Assembly (NCBI GenBank): GCA_021432605.1
Contig: MU271145.1
Coordinates: forward strand, 310,001 to 374,000
DNA length: 64,000 nt
Direction of reading: 5' to 3'
Source: Coniochaeta sp. PMI_546
Taxonomy: Eukaryota; Ascomycota; Sordariomycetes; Coniochaetales; Coniochaetaceae
Shown: positions 13,375-25,637 of the stretch, piece after piece
How positions within the stretch are numbered: position 1 is the first letter of the stretch
Layout of the letters: every line of letters starts with the position of its first letter
The notes under the pieces: generated by a model
What the model was told of the DNA's origin: nothing
What the model saw: only the letters and a program-made list of their open reading frames with translations
Database searches by the model: none
Program-made: the position numbers and the translations under genes

Positions 13375-13765
13375 TATAACGATCCTAAGACGGGCTAAGG
13401 ATTAGAAGGTGAGTTCTATTACTTAAGGTAAGTAAGTTAAGGTATAACAAGTAGTCTTCACTTTGGTATCGTTAAGATAAGTATCTTACTTAATAATAAC
13501 CTCGATTGAATATTTAGATTGATCACTAGGTAATTAAGAACTATCTATAGCGGAACCCCGAGGGATTCCTCCCTATATATTGGTAGAAACTATAGTAATC
13601 ATAGCGATAGCTATAATCATACCGACCGTAATCCTTCCTGATCATTACGATCATAATAATCAGTTACGTGACCCGAGGTCCCTTGCCTATATAATGCGAT
13701 AAGCCTCGCATGTATGTTCGTTATCTATTGGCGGGGTGTCCTTCGTCACCTATAGGTTTGTAACA
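13375..13765 (-). repeat. 5' LTR of copy D (beta U3 type)
   Basis: 391 bp partner of 7005-7395. The differences I can see between the two are C/T or G/A transitions. On the inner side lies a short leader (about 13323-13374) before gag; I could not match a tRNA to a primer-binding site there. Confidence 0.88.
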
Positions 13766-15946
13766 ATAAACCGTAGGGGTTATTATAACTTATATAACTA
13801 CTAGAGAAACTATAGGAAATAATTACGATAGATTTTATTGTTAAACTATTAGTATTAAAGGAACCTATAACTAGGATTACTTACGATAATATATAGGTAG
13901 TTATAAACAAATTTTCTAAATACGCGTACTTTATACTATATAAGGAAATAAGTACGGCGGAAGATATAACTTATACCTTTTTGAAAATAGTAATAAGTTA
14001 ATATAGATTACCCAAATAGCTTATTACCGATAAAGATAAACTATTTACCTTAAAGTTTTAGATAATACTAATACGATAAATCGGAATCAAATATAAGTTA
14101 TCGATATCGTTTTACCCGTAGACGGATAAGCAAATAAAACGAACGAATTAAACCTTTGAACAATATCTAAGGATATATATTAATGAAAAGTAAAATAATT
14201 AGGTTAGGTAACTACTAATAATATAATAAGCTTATAATAATATACTAAACGAAATGTTAAACGGGTATTTACCGTTCTTTATTAATTACGGTTATAAGCT
14301 TATTATAAGGGAAATATTAGGAGACGGATTAATACCGTTAGACTTAGAACTATTATAAATAAGATATACCGTAAAATAAATAAAGCTATTTTATAAGAGA
14401 TTTCGCGGATATATAGAATTATTTAACCTACGAATAATACGATACGTAAACTAGAAAAGGTTAAAGGGACTAATTTTATAAGAAGGAAATAAAGTCTACC
14501 TCGTACGACGAAATATTAAGACTAAACGGTTAAACGATAAATTAGATTGGAAAAAAATCAGACCTTTTAAAATTAAGAAAAAGTTATCTAATTTAAATTA
14601 CGAACTTTAATTATTAGCAAATATACGTATTTATTTAATATTTTATATCTTGCTTTTCGAACCGGTATTTAAGAACGCGAAATTAATAATAAATATTAAA
14701 ATTGAACTAACGTAAGAATACGAAATAGAAAAAATCTTTAAATATAAAAAAGAAGGGGATATAAATTTCTATTACGTTAAATAGAAGAATTACGACGATT
14801 TAGAAAATACGTAGGAACCGGAAGCTTATTTTGCAAACTATTAACAATTACTATAAAAGTTCCGTATAATAATAATATTATTACTTTAAAAATCGAAAGA
14901 GATAATATTACGTCGCCGTAAACTATATCCTAGCTTAAAATAAAATCGTCGTTAAAGGAAAAAGACGTAGCGGAAGGCGGACGGTTTTCGATAACTCTCG
15001 TTACCTTACGATCGGTTTCCTTTTTCTCGACCCGTTCTAATTCTTCTATATTCGTTATACTTTTACGGATAATACGTATTATTTTTTCAAACTATATTTT
15101 CTTTTATTTACGAAGACGTTCGATTTTCGCGTTTATAATCTTTCGTTCCTTTTCGAGTTTCTCGAAAACGAATTCGTATTTGTAAAACTATTTTCTAATA
15201 CGTTTTAGGTTTTTAATTAAGAATTCTTATACGTTATAATACGATAACGTATCGCGGATATAACGAATATAACGATTAGGATTAGAAAAGGAAACCTCGT
15301 AGGTAATAAGGCCCTTTTTTTCGTAATTTAAATACGAAAGTATTTCAATATAGTCGGAATCCAAGAAGATTTAGAAGAGTTTATTCTTACGAACGGTCGA
15401 GGTTTTCGGCTATTTTGTTTGCTTTTATATATTACGGTTAGATATAATAACGATAAAAAAGGGGAAACCTTCGGACGTAATCTATATAGGCTATTAATAC
15501 TATTTATAAGGAGTATTAGGTTTTAGGGATAATAGTTAGAAAGAGGAAGGAGATAATATTATAAACCTACGGTTACGAAAAGAACCCTATTAATCGATAA
15601 GGAATAGATATATAAGGCGTATCGTACTATATAAGTTAGAGACCCCGGGTTACGTAACTGATAAGAGGAATAGTTTTATAATAGATATATTAGGATATAA
15701 GTAATAGTTTCCTATTAACTATATTATTATATTCGTTTAAGTATATAAGAAAGAGCCCTTTTAGATTCCGTTATAGATAGTTCTTAATTACCTAGTAATC
15801 AATTTAAGTATTTAATCGAGGTTATTATTAAGTAAGATATTTATCTTAACGATATTAGAATAAAGATTATTTGTTATACCTTAACTTATTTACCTTAAGT
15901 AATAAAACTTACCTTCTGATCCTTAGCCCGTCTTAAGATCGTTATA
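13766..15946 (+). mobile_element. Family I copy E, 3' part
   Basis: Starts abruptly in integrase next to D's 5' LTR. Integrase continues to about 14600, then the chromodomain (about 14720-14880), the antisense frame (about 14925-15450, gamma type) and a 3' LTR. Its LTR end abuts Family II copy G, so E inserted into G. Strongly RIP-altered and broken; its 5' part is not next to it. Confidence 0.85.
15557..15946 (+). repeat. 3' LTR of copy E (gamma U3 type)
   Basis: 390 bp, starting tattataaac and ending gatcgttata. The U3 middle is the gamma type shared with copies F, I, J and L. Confidence 0.85.
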
Positions 15947-18900
15947 GAAGATATTATCGTATCGTATTCTTATTATTAGTTCTTTTAATAGAAGTAGTTT
16001 GACGATATAATCGAACGCGATATATCCCTAAGCTTTTTCTAATACCGGTAGAAGTTTTAGCTCTCCGTATAATTTATACCTTATTACCTTATTTTAATTA
16101 TATTCCTAATATTAGCCGACGACTTTTATAATACGTTTTCGGAGTTTATTAAAGTCGTAAGCTCGTTAGATTTTCTATATTATTTTCGCGATTCCTATCT
16201 ATTATTATATATAACTCGTTTTCTTTTAAAGTTACTAAGTATATAAAGATATTCTAATAATTATATTCGTAAGTCGAATTTTAGATAATCTTTTCCGAGA
16301 TAAAACTCCTTTACGTTCTATTATCGACTATCGCGTAGAATAAATAATCTCCTAATATAACTAATACTATCAAATGGTTATTATTGTTTGGTTTCTTAAT
16401 AATCGTTAAGGATTTGTTAATTAGATCCGGCTATAATCTTTTTATAAACGGTCCTTCTCGTTTTTTAACCTTTATTATTATTATTTGGTAAGCTCTTATT
16501 AAGCCTTTTCTAAATCTTTAGTATTATACTCGTAGTTTCTTAAGTTAAACGGTTCCGTTTTCCGGAAGGTTTTCTTTCTTTATTATTCTTGTATTTGTCG
16601 ATTATTCCTTAATATTTAACCGATATATTATATAAGGTTATTATTCTTCTTATATTCTTTTAAGATTTTAACGAATTCTTAATCGGTTATTAACGTCGTA
16701 ATCGACTTTTCCTATTTCGGGAAAAGTTCGTTTAATAACTTATTAATAATCCCCGATTATTACGTTTTTAATAATCTCGTTACCTATTCTTTAAAGAGTT
16801 CCTCGAATCCTTATATTATTCCGTCTTAATTTTATAACGTAAGTTACCGTTCGTATACTTATTTATTAAATCTTACCTAAGTCGTTATTTTCTTTTTAAC
16901 GGGGGTCCGGCGTCTTCGTTTTGGTAATAAGGTAACGAGGAATTTCTCTTCCTCTCGTTTTTTATCTATCGTATATTCGTACTATTACGATATTTTATTA
17001 ACCCGATACTATTTATATTTAGGTTTTTTATATTTCTAAAATAACCTTTCTTTATATACCTTAAGGTATTTGGGATCTTTAATTAATATAGCCGCCTTAT
17101 AATAGATATATCTTCCGACTATTTTCTATAATTTTAACTTTTCCTAACGGTAAAGGTTATAAATAATATCGTCTTTTTATCGTCGCGGAAAGAAGTTGTT
17201 TTTAACTTTAGATACCAAGTATTCGAAATATTTGTCGTAAATATACGACGCCTAATAGATTAAATAATAATATTCTCCGTCTAAACTTATATCGTAATAA
17301 TCGTTATTTTGGTCTTCCGTTTGTTTCCAATCTTCCGGGAATATTTCGATTTTAGAATCTTTAACGGTATCGCCGTAGATAATTATTACGTTATCTTAAA
17401 TCGTAAGTTAATAACGAATATATATTAGATTTCTTAAGAACGTTAGGGTCTAATCGTAATTTCCCTTTTCCGCTTTGAAAATTACTTCCTTTTTAAGAAA
17501 AAAATACTTTTTTTCCAAAATCCGTAATACGGCTTTTCGTTAATTTTCGTAGGTTTTTACGATAATTTCCTTAAGTTCGATTTTTATCGCGTTTATTTAA
17601 TATTCGGCTAACGTATTATCGTTATCGTCTTATAAGGTTTCCTTTTTAGATATCGTATCGTCGTACGATTTTTATCGAATAATTCCGACGAAACTAACTC
17701 GTCCGGTTATAATTTATCAGACTTCGGTCTTTATAACGGTTAGTACGGGGTTTATAGTTTCGTAACCGTTTCGGCCGATAATATTAACTTACCGGTTCGT
17801 AATTCTTTCTTTTAGTTTTCGGGGTTTTTAATATTCTCGAACGAAATATCTTTTTTTTTAGTAATTGAAATATTTTACGTCTTTTTTATCTTTTTTCTTA
17901 TATCGTTAGATAATATCAAATATTATTAGTTTATTTCGTTATCCGTAAGAAATATCGTAATTCTAAATCTTCTTTAAAATATTAGTTTGAACCTTTTTAA
18001 TTAGTTATTAAGAAGTCTTTATAATTCCTTTCTTTTTTATATATCGTTTATATAAACGATTATCGATTTTTACGGTTATTTCGACGTAGGTAAATAGTTC
18101 GTCTAATCGATCTTTTTTAACTAGTTTATCCTTAATATCTTTTTTGAATCCTTAATAAAATTACGTTATAAAAGGTTTATCTTCCTATTCTAATTTAAAA
18201 GAGATTTGTCTAAATTACGAAACGTAGTTCGATACTAACCTTTTTTATCGGAAGGTTTATAACTTACGTTTAATTATCTTTTCCTCGTTTAAAATACCGA
18301 AAGTCTTCTTTAAGGTATCGGCGAAGCTTAAGAAAAACCCGAAGATTTTATTAATCTCGTCGTCGCGATCTAACTTTTTATTCTTAAAGTAATCCCGTAA
18401 GGTTAGTTCGAACTAACTAAATATATTATCTTTTAAAAGATAAGTAACGTAGAAAACCTTACGTTCCTTATCCGGAAAGTTATATATATTATAACGGAAA
18501 TAAGCCTTGGATTAGGTAAGGAAACCCTAAAAGGTTTTTAGATTCCTATCGTAAACCTAAGGTAGAGATACTTTAAGACGGTTACTTCTTCCCCTAGTTT
18601 ATTATTCTTGGAACTATATAAATATAGTTCGAAATTAGACGATCTTATTCGTTATAACTTAAAACGAAACTCTTTAAAATATAACCTAAACTTATAGATT
18701 CAAATTGTTTATTTTTGGTATTACCGATATTATTATTTACAAAATACTATTTAATAGTATATAGGTAATTAAGTTGAATAGGAACGATTAATATATAACG
18801 AATTAATATTCTTAAATACTAACCGATATTTAAAATCTATTAATAATCAATCAAATATATACGGTAAGTTATAATAAGATCATATTTAGTTAAAAGGTAG

Positions 18901-19223
18901 ACTATTACTTTAAAAAAGGGTAGGTAATTAAACGTAAAGAACTATATATTAATCGTTATAGAAGTAACTCGTAATTATCTAGTAGTAAAGACTATTTAAA
19001 TATAAGATATTCTTTCGTAGATTATTTTTCTCGTAATAATCCTTTTCGTTATAGTTAGTAATTTAGGGCGAGCTAGCTTACCGTAATCCAAATAATTCTC
19101 TATAGTAACTTACTACTCTATATATCTAATCACCTAGTAATCCCTTTGTAATTAGACAGCCGTTACCCCGTAATAATTATTCCGTTCCGCGTCCCGTTGG
19201 CCTAATAGGTACGGTTCGTAATA
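15947..19223 (-). mobile_element. Family II copy G: second Ty3/gypsy chromodomain family, partial
   Basis: Recognised by reverse-complement similarity to full-length copy K. Parts seen reading right to left: 5' LTR (18794-19223), gag with a zinc-knuckle region (about 17700-18540), protease region (about 16200-16440) and part of integrase (about 15950-16180). Its right LTR end abuts Family I copy F, so G inserted into F; E later inserted into G. Heavily RIP-altered, broken and incomplete. Confidence 0.8.
18794..19223 (-). repeat. 5' LTR of Family II copy G
   Basis: 430 bp, the same length as both K LTRs. It reads tataacgaat at the left and ends ggttcgtaata. It includes the conserved block around 19170-19210 that recurs near 41490 and 48385 in K. 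Confidence 0.83.
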
Positions 19224-22200
19224 GATAAGTCTTACCGACTTAAAACTATTAATAAAAGCCTTATCGATTATAAATAAAGACTAGTAAATATAGAAACTAT
19301 ACCTTTCCAAGTTATTATCTAAAGATATAATTAAGAGATAACGTTTGATATTATAGAGATCTTATCGTACGGTATAATATTAGGGATACCTTAATTACGA
19401 GCGAATAATCTCCGAGTTAATTAGAGAATAGGCTAACTTTAATAAGATACGTTAAGAAAAAAGTTAACTTTTATAAAAAGTAAACCTTACGAGGAAAAGC
19501 TTATATATAATTTTAAAAAAGCTTTAATAATTTACGAAACGATTATAAAAGCTTAGTTTATATCAATACGAATGATTCTAAAAGAATACTATCGATACGA
19601 CAAATTATTTAAACCCGAACTTAAGATAAGATTACCTAAATATAATCGTTAGGATTACGAGATTAATTTTTAATTAGGTAAGGAACCCGGATTTTATAAG
19701 ATTTACTTTTTTAACGATTTATAACTAAAGGCGTTAAGAGAATATATTAATAAGAATCTAAAAAAAGGTTATATTTGATTATTATAATTACTAATAGGAT
19801 ACCTTATCTTATTCGTACTTAAAAAAAACAGGAAGTTACGTCTCGTTATAAATTATCGATAGCTTAATAATATTATTATTAAGGATCGAGAACTATTACC
19901 TCTTATATCTAAACTAAAAGACCGGTTATATAAAGCCTAATAATTTATTACCTTAAACCTTAAGGGAGTATATAACCTAATACGAATTAAAGAAAGAGAT
20001 AAGTAGAAAATAATATAACGATCTAGGCTAAAATAATACGAATATTATATTATACCCTTCGGGCTCGTTAATATACTAATGTTATTCTAGAGAATAATTA
20101 ATTACGTATTTCGGAGGTATTTAAACGATTTCGTCGTCGTATACCTCGATAGTATTTTAATTTATTCAGAAGACCTCGAATAATATAAGAAATACGTTTA
20201 TTTCGTCTTATAAATATTATAAGACGCGAATTTATTAGTCGAACCTAAGAAATATAAATTTTACCAAAAAGAAGTAAAGCTTCTTAGATATATAATATTA
20301 TTAGGTTAGTTCGAGATAGATTTAAATAAGCTAAAAGCTATCGTAAAATAACTTATATTAGAAACGGTTACGGGAATACGAACCTTTTTAAGAATTACTA
20401 ACTTTTATCGTAAGTTTATTAAAAACTATAGTAAGATCGTAATACCTTTTACTAACCTTATTAAGAAAGATTTAAAGTTCGAATAAACTTCGAAAAAAGA
20501 AAGAGCTTTTTAAGAACTTAAAAGGAAAATCTTAAGCCGACCGGTATTAGTTACCGCGGACTTAAAAAAACCTTATAAAATAAAAACCAATACGTCGGGA
20601 TTCGTATTCGGAAACTAATTAAGATAACGAGATAAATAAAGAAGATTATACCCGATAACGTTCTTTTCGAAGAAATTAAATGGACCGGAATTCAATTATA
20701 ATATTCTGGATTAAGAATTAATAATTATTATCAAAGTTTTCAAAGAATAGAAATATTACCTTATAAAAGCTAGATATAAGGTTAAGGTCTTAATAAATTA
20801 TAAAAACCTTATTACCTTTATTATAATAAAGGAATTTAATAAACGATAGATAAGATAATATAAGTTTCTTACGGATTTTGATTTCGAAATAACGTACCGA
20901 AAAGATAATAAAAACGGTAAAACGAACGTTCTAAACTAACAAAAAGATATAAAGTTAGAAAAAGAAATATATTCGGTAAACTTTTTTAAGGTAAACTAAT
21001 ACGGTAACCTCGAGTTCGGGTTTATATAAATAGTTAAACCGGATAAAAGATAATTACGTAAAATCAAAAGAATTTATACGTTTAAAGAAAAAAAAGAATA
21101 CCTAAAGAACTTTACGGATAAGTTATTACGGTATCGAAAACTAGTTTACGTACCGAAATAATTATAGAAAGAATTTATACGGGAAATATACGAATATCCG
21201 TTATACGGATATTAAAGAACTTATAAAACGTAATAACGGATTCGATAATAAAGATATTACTTTTTCGGAATTACGGAAATAGTTAGAAAGGTTATATTAG
21301 AATACGACGTTTATAATAAGGTAAAGATATTAAGATATAAACCTTATAAGTTATTATAACTTATAAACTGATTATAATACCCGTAAGAGATAATAACGAT
21401 AGACTTTATCGTTAAACTATTACCGTTAAAAGAATTAATAACCGGTATTATTTACGATAATATCTGAGTTATAATAAACAAACTTATTAAATATACGTAT
21501 TTTATATTATATAAGGAAGCTAATATTATAAAAGAACTAATATACGCGTTTATACGAATAATAATTAGTTAGTATAAATTATCCCGAAAACTAATAACGG
21601 ATAGGGATAAGCTATTTACGTTAAGGTTTTAAACGACGTTAATAAAGGAATTAAGAATTAACTATAGATTATTAACCGCGTTTTATCCGTAAACAAATAA
21701 ATAAATTAAAAAAACTAACCAAACCTTTAAATAATACTTACGTATCTACGTTAACAAATAATAAGATAATTAGGTTAGATAGTTACTAACGGTATAGTTC
21801 GCTTATAATAGCTCGTCGATTAAATTAATAGGAAGACTTATATTATTCTTTAATAATTACGGATATTATCTAGAAATAAGGGATATTATACCGGTAAAAC
21901 CTTTATAATATAAACTACTAAAAACCAAATAAATAATTAAATATCTAAAGATAATTTATTATAAACTACGAAATAACTTATAATTTATTAATAAAAGGAT
22001 AAGCTTTTACGTTAACCGGAAAAGGTTAAAAAGACTAACTTTATAAAAAAGAAATAAAGTCTATTTCGTACGACGAAATATTAAAACTAAACGATTAAAC
22101 GATAAATTAGATTGGAAAAAGATCGGACCCTTTAAAATTAAAAAAAAGTTATCTAATTTAAATTACGAACTTTAGTTACTAATAAATATACGTATTTACC

Positions 22201-23514
22201 TGATATTTTATATCTCGCTTTTCGAATTAATATTTAAGAACGCGAAATTAATAATAGATATCGAAATTAAACTAATATAAAAATACGAAATAAAAAAAAT
22301 CCTTAGATATAAAAAAGAATAAAAAATAGATTTCTATTACGTTAAATAAAAGGATTACGACGATTCGGAAAATACGTAAGAACCGGAAACTTACCTTACG
22401 AATTACTAATAATTGTTATAAAAGTTCCGTATTATAATAATATTATTACTTTAAAAATCGAAGGGGATAATATTACGTTACTATAGATTACGTCTTAACC
22501 GGAAATAAAATTATTATTTAAAGAAAAGGACGTAACGAAAGGTAAACGATTTTCGGTAATTCTCGTTACTTTACGATCGGCTTTTTCTTTCTCGACCTAT
22601 TCTAATTCTTTTATATTCGTTATACTTTTACGAATAATACGTATTATTTTTTTAAATTAAATTTTCTTTTATTTACGAAAACGTTCGATTTTCGCGTTTA
22701 TAATTTTTCGTTTTTTATTAAGTTTTTCGAAAACGAATTCGTATTCGTAAAACTATTTTTTAATACGTTTTAGGTTTTTAACTAAGAATTCCTAAACGTT
22801 ATAATACGATAACGTATCGCGGATATAACGAACGTAACGATTAGGATTAAAAAGAAAAACTTCGTAAGTAATAAGATCTTTCTTTTCGTAATTAAAATAC
22901 GAAGATATTTCGATATAATCGGAATCTAAAAGGATTTGGAAAAGTTTATTTTTTACGAACGGTCGAGGCTTTCGGTTATTTTGTTTACTTTTATATATTA
23001 CGGTTAGATATAATAACGATAAAGAAAAGGAAACCTTTAGACGTAACTTATATAAGCTATTGATATTACTTATATAAAGGTATTAGGTTTTAAAAATAAT
23101 AGCCAAAAGGAAAAAGGGGATAATATTATAAACCTACGGTTACGGAAAGAACCCCGCTAATCGATAAGGGATAGATATATAAGGCGTATCGTATTATATA
23201 AGTTAAAGACCCCGGGTTACGTAATTAATAAGAGGAATAGTTTTATAATAAATATATTAGGATATAAACGATAATTTCTTATCAACTATATTATTATATT
23301 CGTTTAAATATATAAAAAGGAGTCCTTTTGAACTCCGTTATAAATAGTTCTTAATTACCTAATAATCAATCTAAGTATTTAATTAAGGTTATTATTTAAG
23401 TAAGATACTTATTTTAACGATATTAAAATAAAGACTACTTATTATATCTTAACTTACTTACCTTAAGTAATAAAACTTACCTTTTAATCTTAAACCTTAT
23501 CTTAGATCGTTATA
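19224..23514 (+). mobile_element. Family I copy F, outermost copy of the left block
   Basis: Begins in the protease region immediately after G's LTR. Then come reverse transcriptase (about 19560-20490), RNase H (about 20500-20960), integrase (about 21080-22170), chromodomain (about 22290-22440), antisense frame (about 22490-23010, gamma type) and a 3' LTR (23124-23514). It abuts non-repeat DNA on the right. With the outermost position and very heavy RIP it is probably the oldest copy of the left block. Broken throughout. Confidence 0.85.
23124..23514 (+). repeat. 3' LTR of copy F (gamma U3 type)
   Basis: 391 bp, starting tattataaac and ending gatcgttata. Its right end is the border between the retroelement block and single-copy-looking DNA. 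Confidence 0.83.
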
Positions 23515-23653
23515 AATACTACCTCCGTTATAAATTAGTAGTCTTAATATTAAATTAACCGTTTTTAATATTAACCTCTTATTTAAGTTTATAAGCGTCT
23601 TAATATTAATAAGTTAACTATCGTCTAGTTACTCTTAGCTTACGTAAGATTAA
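23515..23653. other. Non-repeat DNA with RIP-like composition
   Basis: Immediately right of F's LTR the sequence matches no other part of the window, yet it is nearly free of CpA and TpG like the elements. The depletion fades over about 300 bp and is gone by about 23850. This looks like RIP spreading out of the repeats into neighbouring unique DNA. Confidence 0.5.
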
Positions 23654-24038
23654 GATTTTCGAGTCGATCTTAAGTTACCGATAGGTTATATTTTCTTCGA
23701 TCTATCTAACCTCGTCTTACTCTTCTATAGATATATTTACCCTAAACTTTATAACGAACCTTACGACAAGGTAGTTCCTACTTTCTTCCGGCGCCCTAAG
23801 AACAAGGAGCTACAAGTAGGATTAGAACGGCGATTGCGCGCTTCTAAGCAGTATACTCAGTATCTCAAGGACAGATAACAACATCTTTGACGAAGAAGAA
23901 GCAGATTGGCAACAGGTCCGTGAGTTGACTACGAAGGCAAAAACCGAGGTATAGGGAATACAAGAGTGGATTAGTGAGGCAGGAGACACTATAAAACGCT
24001 TGGATAGCGAACGAGTCGTGCAAAAAGGACAAGAGTAG
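23654..24038 (+). pseudogene. Relic of a host gene, partly RIP-altered
   Basis: Seen: two coding-like stretches in adjacent frames. Block 1 (23654-23878, 74 codons then TAA) includes LVLLFYRYIYPKLYNEPYD and a basic stretch ending QYTQYLKDR. Block 2 (23874-24038, one frame over) includes FDEEEADWQQVRELTTKAK and SEAGDTIKRLDSERVVQ, with an in-frame TAG at 23952-23954. Upstream of block 1 the same frame holds TAA codons at 23645 and 23651, as RIP would make from CAA. The composition is protein-like: charged, with a hydrophobic segment before a basic one. Inference: the C-terminal end of a host gene damaged by RIP leakage and a frame change. I do not recognise the family. It may instead be an unrecognised older element or chance. 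Confidence 0.35.
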
Positions 24039-24956
24039 CAAGTTGTTTGGTGTCTCCAAATCCGGTGTAGTGTCCCGAAACCTTGTATAAGATTCTCTTC
24101 AGCTTCCGAGTCGCTGTTAATGGCTCCCTAAAGTGGGTTTTAGTATCTTAGTTTGCTGTTTCCGGCTCCCTGCTAATCGGACACTAACGTCTCGTGCGCT
24201 GTCTATGCACCCCAGTTGCTGCCCTCATTGGCAAGACTTTGACTGGCGTCGATCTCTCTGTAGCTTCGTCCCCAGAATGGACAGCCATGTGTGTCCCTTC
24301 CAGCATAATATATACATTTCACCAAGGTCTAGACTAGTCTATACCAAGTTTTCACCCTGTGACAAGAACTAGTACGCCACTTGGCATGGCGTGAATGCTA
24401 TATATCACACACTCATTAGTCGACCTGTTAGACTTAGTCTCGAGATAGACTCTACGAGATAGTGGACTCCTCGGCTCTATCGTGCAGTTGTATATCAAAT
24501 ATAATGCCTGCCGACGACTTCCTGTAAAGGAGGATGCGTGCACCTCACATGGTCCGTGATAACATGTTGAGCTTATTCAATCGCACTCTATGTCTAGTGT
24601 GCAGACTGACTAGTCTTTCACACTGTGGATAGCCGCAGTTGTCGCGATATAACCTCACCTAGGAGACTTTACATATTCATCGATTTCGCGAGGATTGATG
24701 TCCAGTAGATTAGCTATATCAAACGAGTCGACCTTATAAAGCAACATCATGTATAATTATTTGTTCACGTAGATAAATCTCGTATGAAGAAACAAGTCAT
24801 CATTAGATAGTACGGCAGGATATACGAGCAGCTGTGCCCTTCTAGTACCAATCTATAACCATTTATAATTGCACGTGACTAGTCGAAAATTAAATGCTAG
24901 AGTTTTCCGGATGTAATTAACCTGCGGCATTTTTCTCTCGTCCAAACTCGAGCCCA
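24039..24956. other. Intergenic single-copy-looking DNA, no gene seen
   Basis: Normal CpA/TpG content, moderately AT-rich, no recognisable coding region or tRNA on either strand. It contains a perfect 12-bp palindrome, tagactagtcta (24330-24341), and two GATA-type cores (TGATAA 24557-24562, AGATAA 24771-24776). Confidence 0.5.
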
Positions 24957-25282
24957 CAAGCGACCCACATATGCGTGTATTCGTATTCAAGACAAGAAAG
25001 ACTTTCGCCCTTGCCTCGAACACGGCTCATTCCTGATCGAACATAAAAGTCCAAGGTTGCCCAACTCGCCAGTCTTGCTGTCTTGCCTCAGCTTCAATCG
25101 TTCAGCCTCAAGAAGACTGACATCGGCCCTCCCAGCACCGGATTTTTTTTTGTGCCTGCGCTTCCGCCATCAAAACAATCGCAACACACCAAACAAAATC
25201 ACAGACTTTTCCTATCCTCCATCACAACCACGGCTTTTCCTCACAGCCGGGGCTTCTCTGCCAATTTTCACATAAATATCAA

Positions 25283-25300
25283 CAGGAGGATAGCCTCCTG
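25283..25300. other. Inverted repeat in the leader
   Basis: Perfect 7-bp arms, caggagg and cctcctg, around a 4-nt loop (atag). It could form a hairpin in RNA if the leader starts upstream of it. The core also contains GATAG. Confidence 0.35.
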
Positions 25301-25335
25301 CGAAACGCTGGCGCTCATTAGCCTTCATCACCGAT

Positions 25336-25359
25336 CAACAGGCTCCCACAAGCCTGTTG
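25336..25359. other. Second inverted repeat in the leader
   Basis: Perfect 9-bp arms, caacaggct and agcctgttg, around a 6-nt loop, 36 bp after the first inverted repeat. Possible RNA hairpin or dyad protein-binding site; no known element recognised. Confidence 0.4.
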
Positions 25360-25398
25360 GCGTCCTGCCACAACCCACACGACCACCATAGAATGAAG

Positions 25399-25466
25399 GT
25401 CAGTATAAGACATGGACCAGTGTCGACATTGGCCATATTCACAATGGCATATCATGTCTCTTTTAG
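25399..25466 (+). other. Possible 5' leader intron (weak)
   Basis: A gtcagt donor-like site at 25399 and a pyrimidine-rich ctcttttag acceptor ending at 25466 would make a 68-nt intron, a usual fungal size. I see no convincing branch site, so this is only a candidate. Confidence 0.2.
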
Positions 25467-25637
25467 TCGATCTCCCACCACTTCTTTCTCAATGTCCAGA
25501 TAAAAACGCCCCTACTAACACCATACCAGAAGACTTTGTTCATTGACCGCAAGGCCCAAGAGATCGGCATCCCAGGCGCAGCAATCGCTTGAGAAAACAA
25601 CCCAAGTATACTCCTTTCCTAATCAAAGTCGGCCACG

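Larger units (their letters stand above)
7005..13765 (-). mobile_element. Family I copy D, full length with two LTRs
   Basis: Seen on the minus strand, read right to left: 5' LTR (13375-13765), gag (type v1) beginning near 13322 with a zinc-knuckle region about 12420-12480, protease about 11050-11330, reverse transcriptase about 10020-10780, RNase H about 9490-9990, integrase about 8370-9330, chromodomain about 8040-8190, antisense frame 7506-7997, 3' LTR (7005-7395). Length is 6761 bp. The parts are complete in order but the element is broken, with many interruptions. RIP is milder than in its neighbours, suggesting a fairly young copy. The flanks belong to different copies (C left, E right) and show no target-site duplication. 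Confidence 0.92.
24957..25637 (+). promoter_or_regulatory. Probable promoter and 5' leader of the iron permease gene
   Basis: About 680 bp before the start codon. It is rich in CT and CA tracts, as fungal promoters and leaders often are, and has a weak TATA-like cataaaag (25041-25048) and one AGATAA core (25498-25503). With TGATAA at 24557 and AGATAA at 24771 this makes three GATA-type cores upstream. GATA repressors control iron genes in ascomycetes, but none of these cores has the longer preferred context, so regulation by one is only a possibility. The transcription start cannot be fixed from sequence. Confidence 0.4.

Noticed and set aside
24330-24341. 12-bp perfect palindrome as a regulatory site
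   Set aside because: Short palindromes are expected by chance in a window of this size and nothing nearby supports a function; noted only in the intergenic entry.
24133-24543. Short open frames of 63-79 codons on both strands
   Set aside because: No recognisable protein features, and overlapping frames on opposite strands in intergenic DNA; open by chance.
25057-25391. Overlapping frames of 72 and 102 codons before the iron permease
   Set aside because: They lie in the CT/CA-rich promoter-leader region, overlap one another and have a low-complexity Ser/Pro-rich composition; no sign of a real protein.
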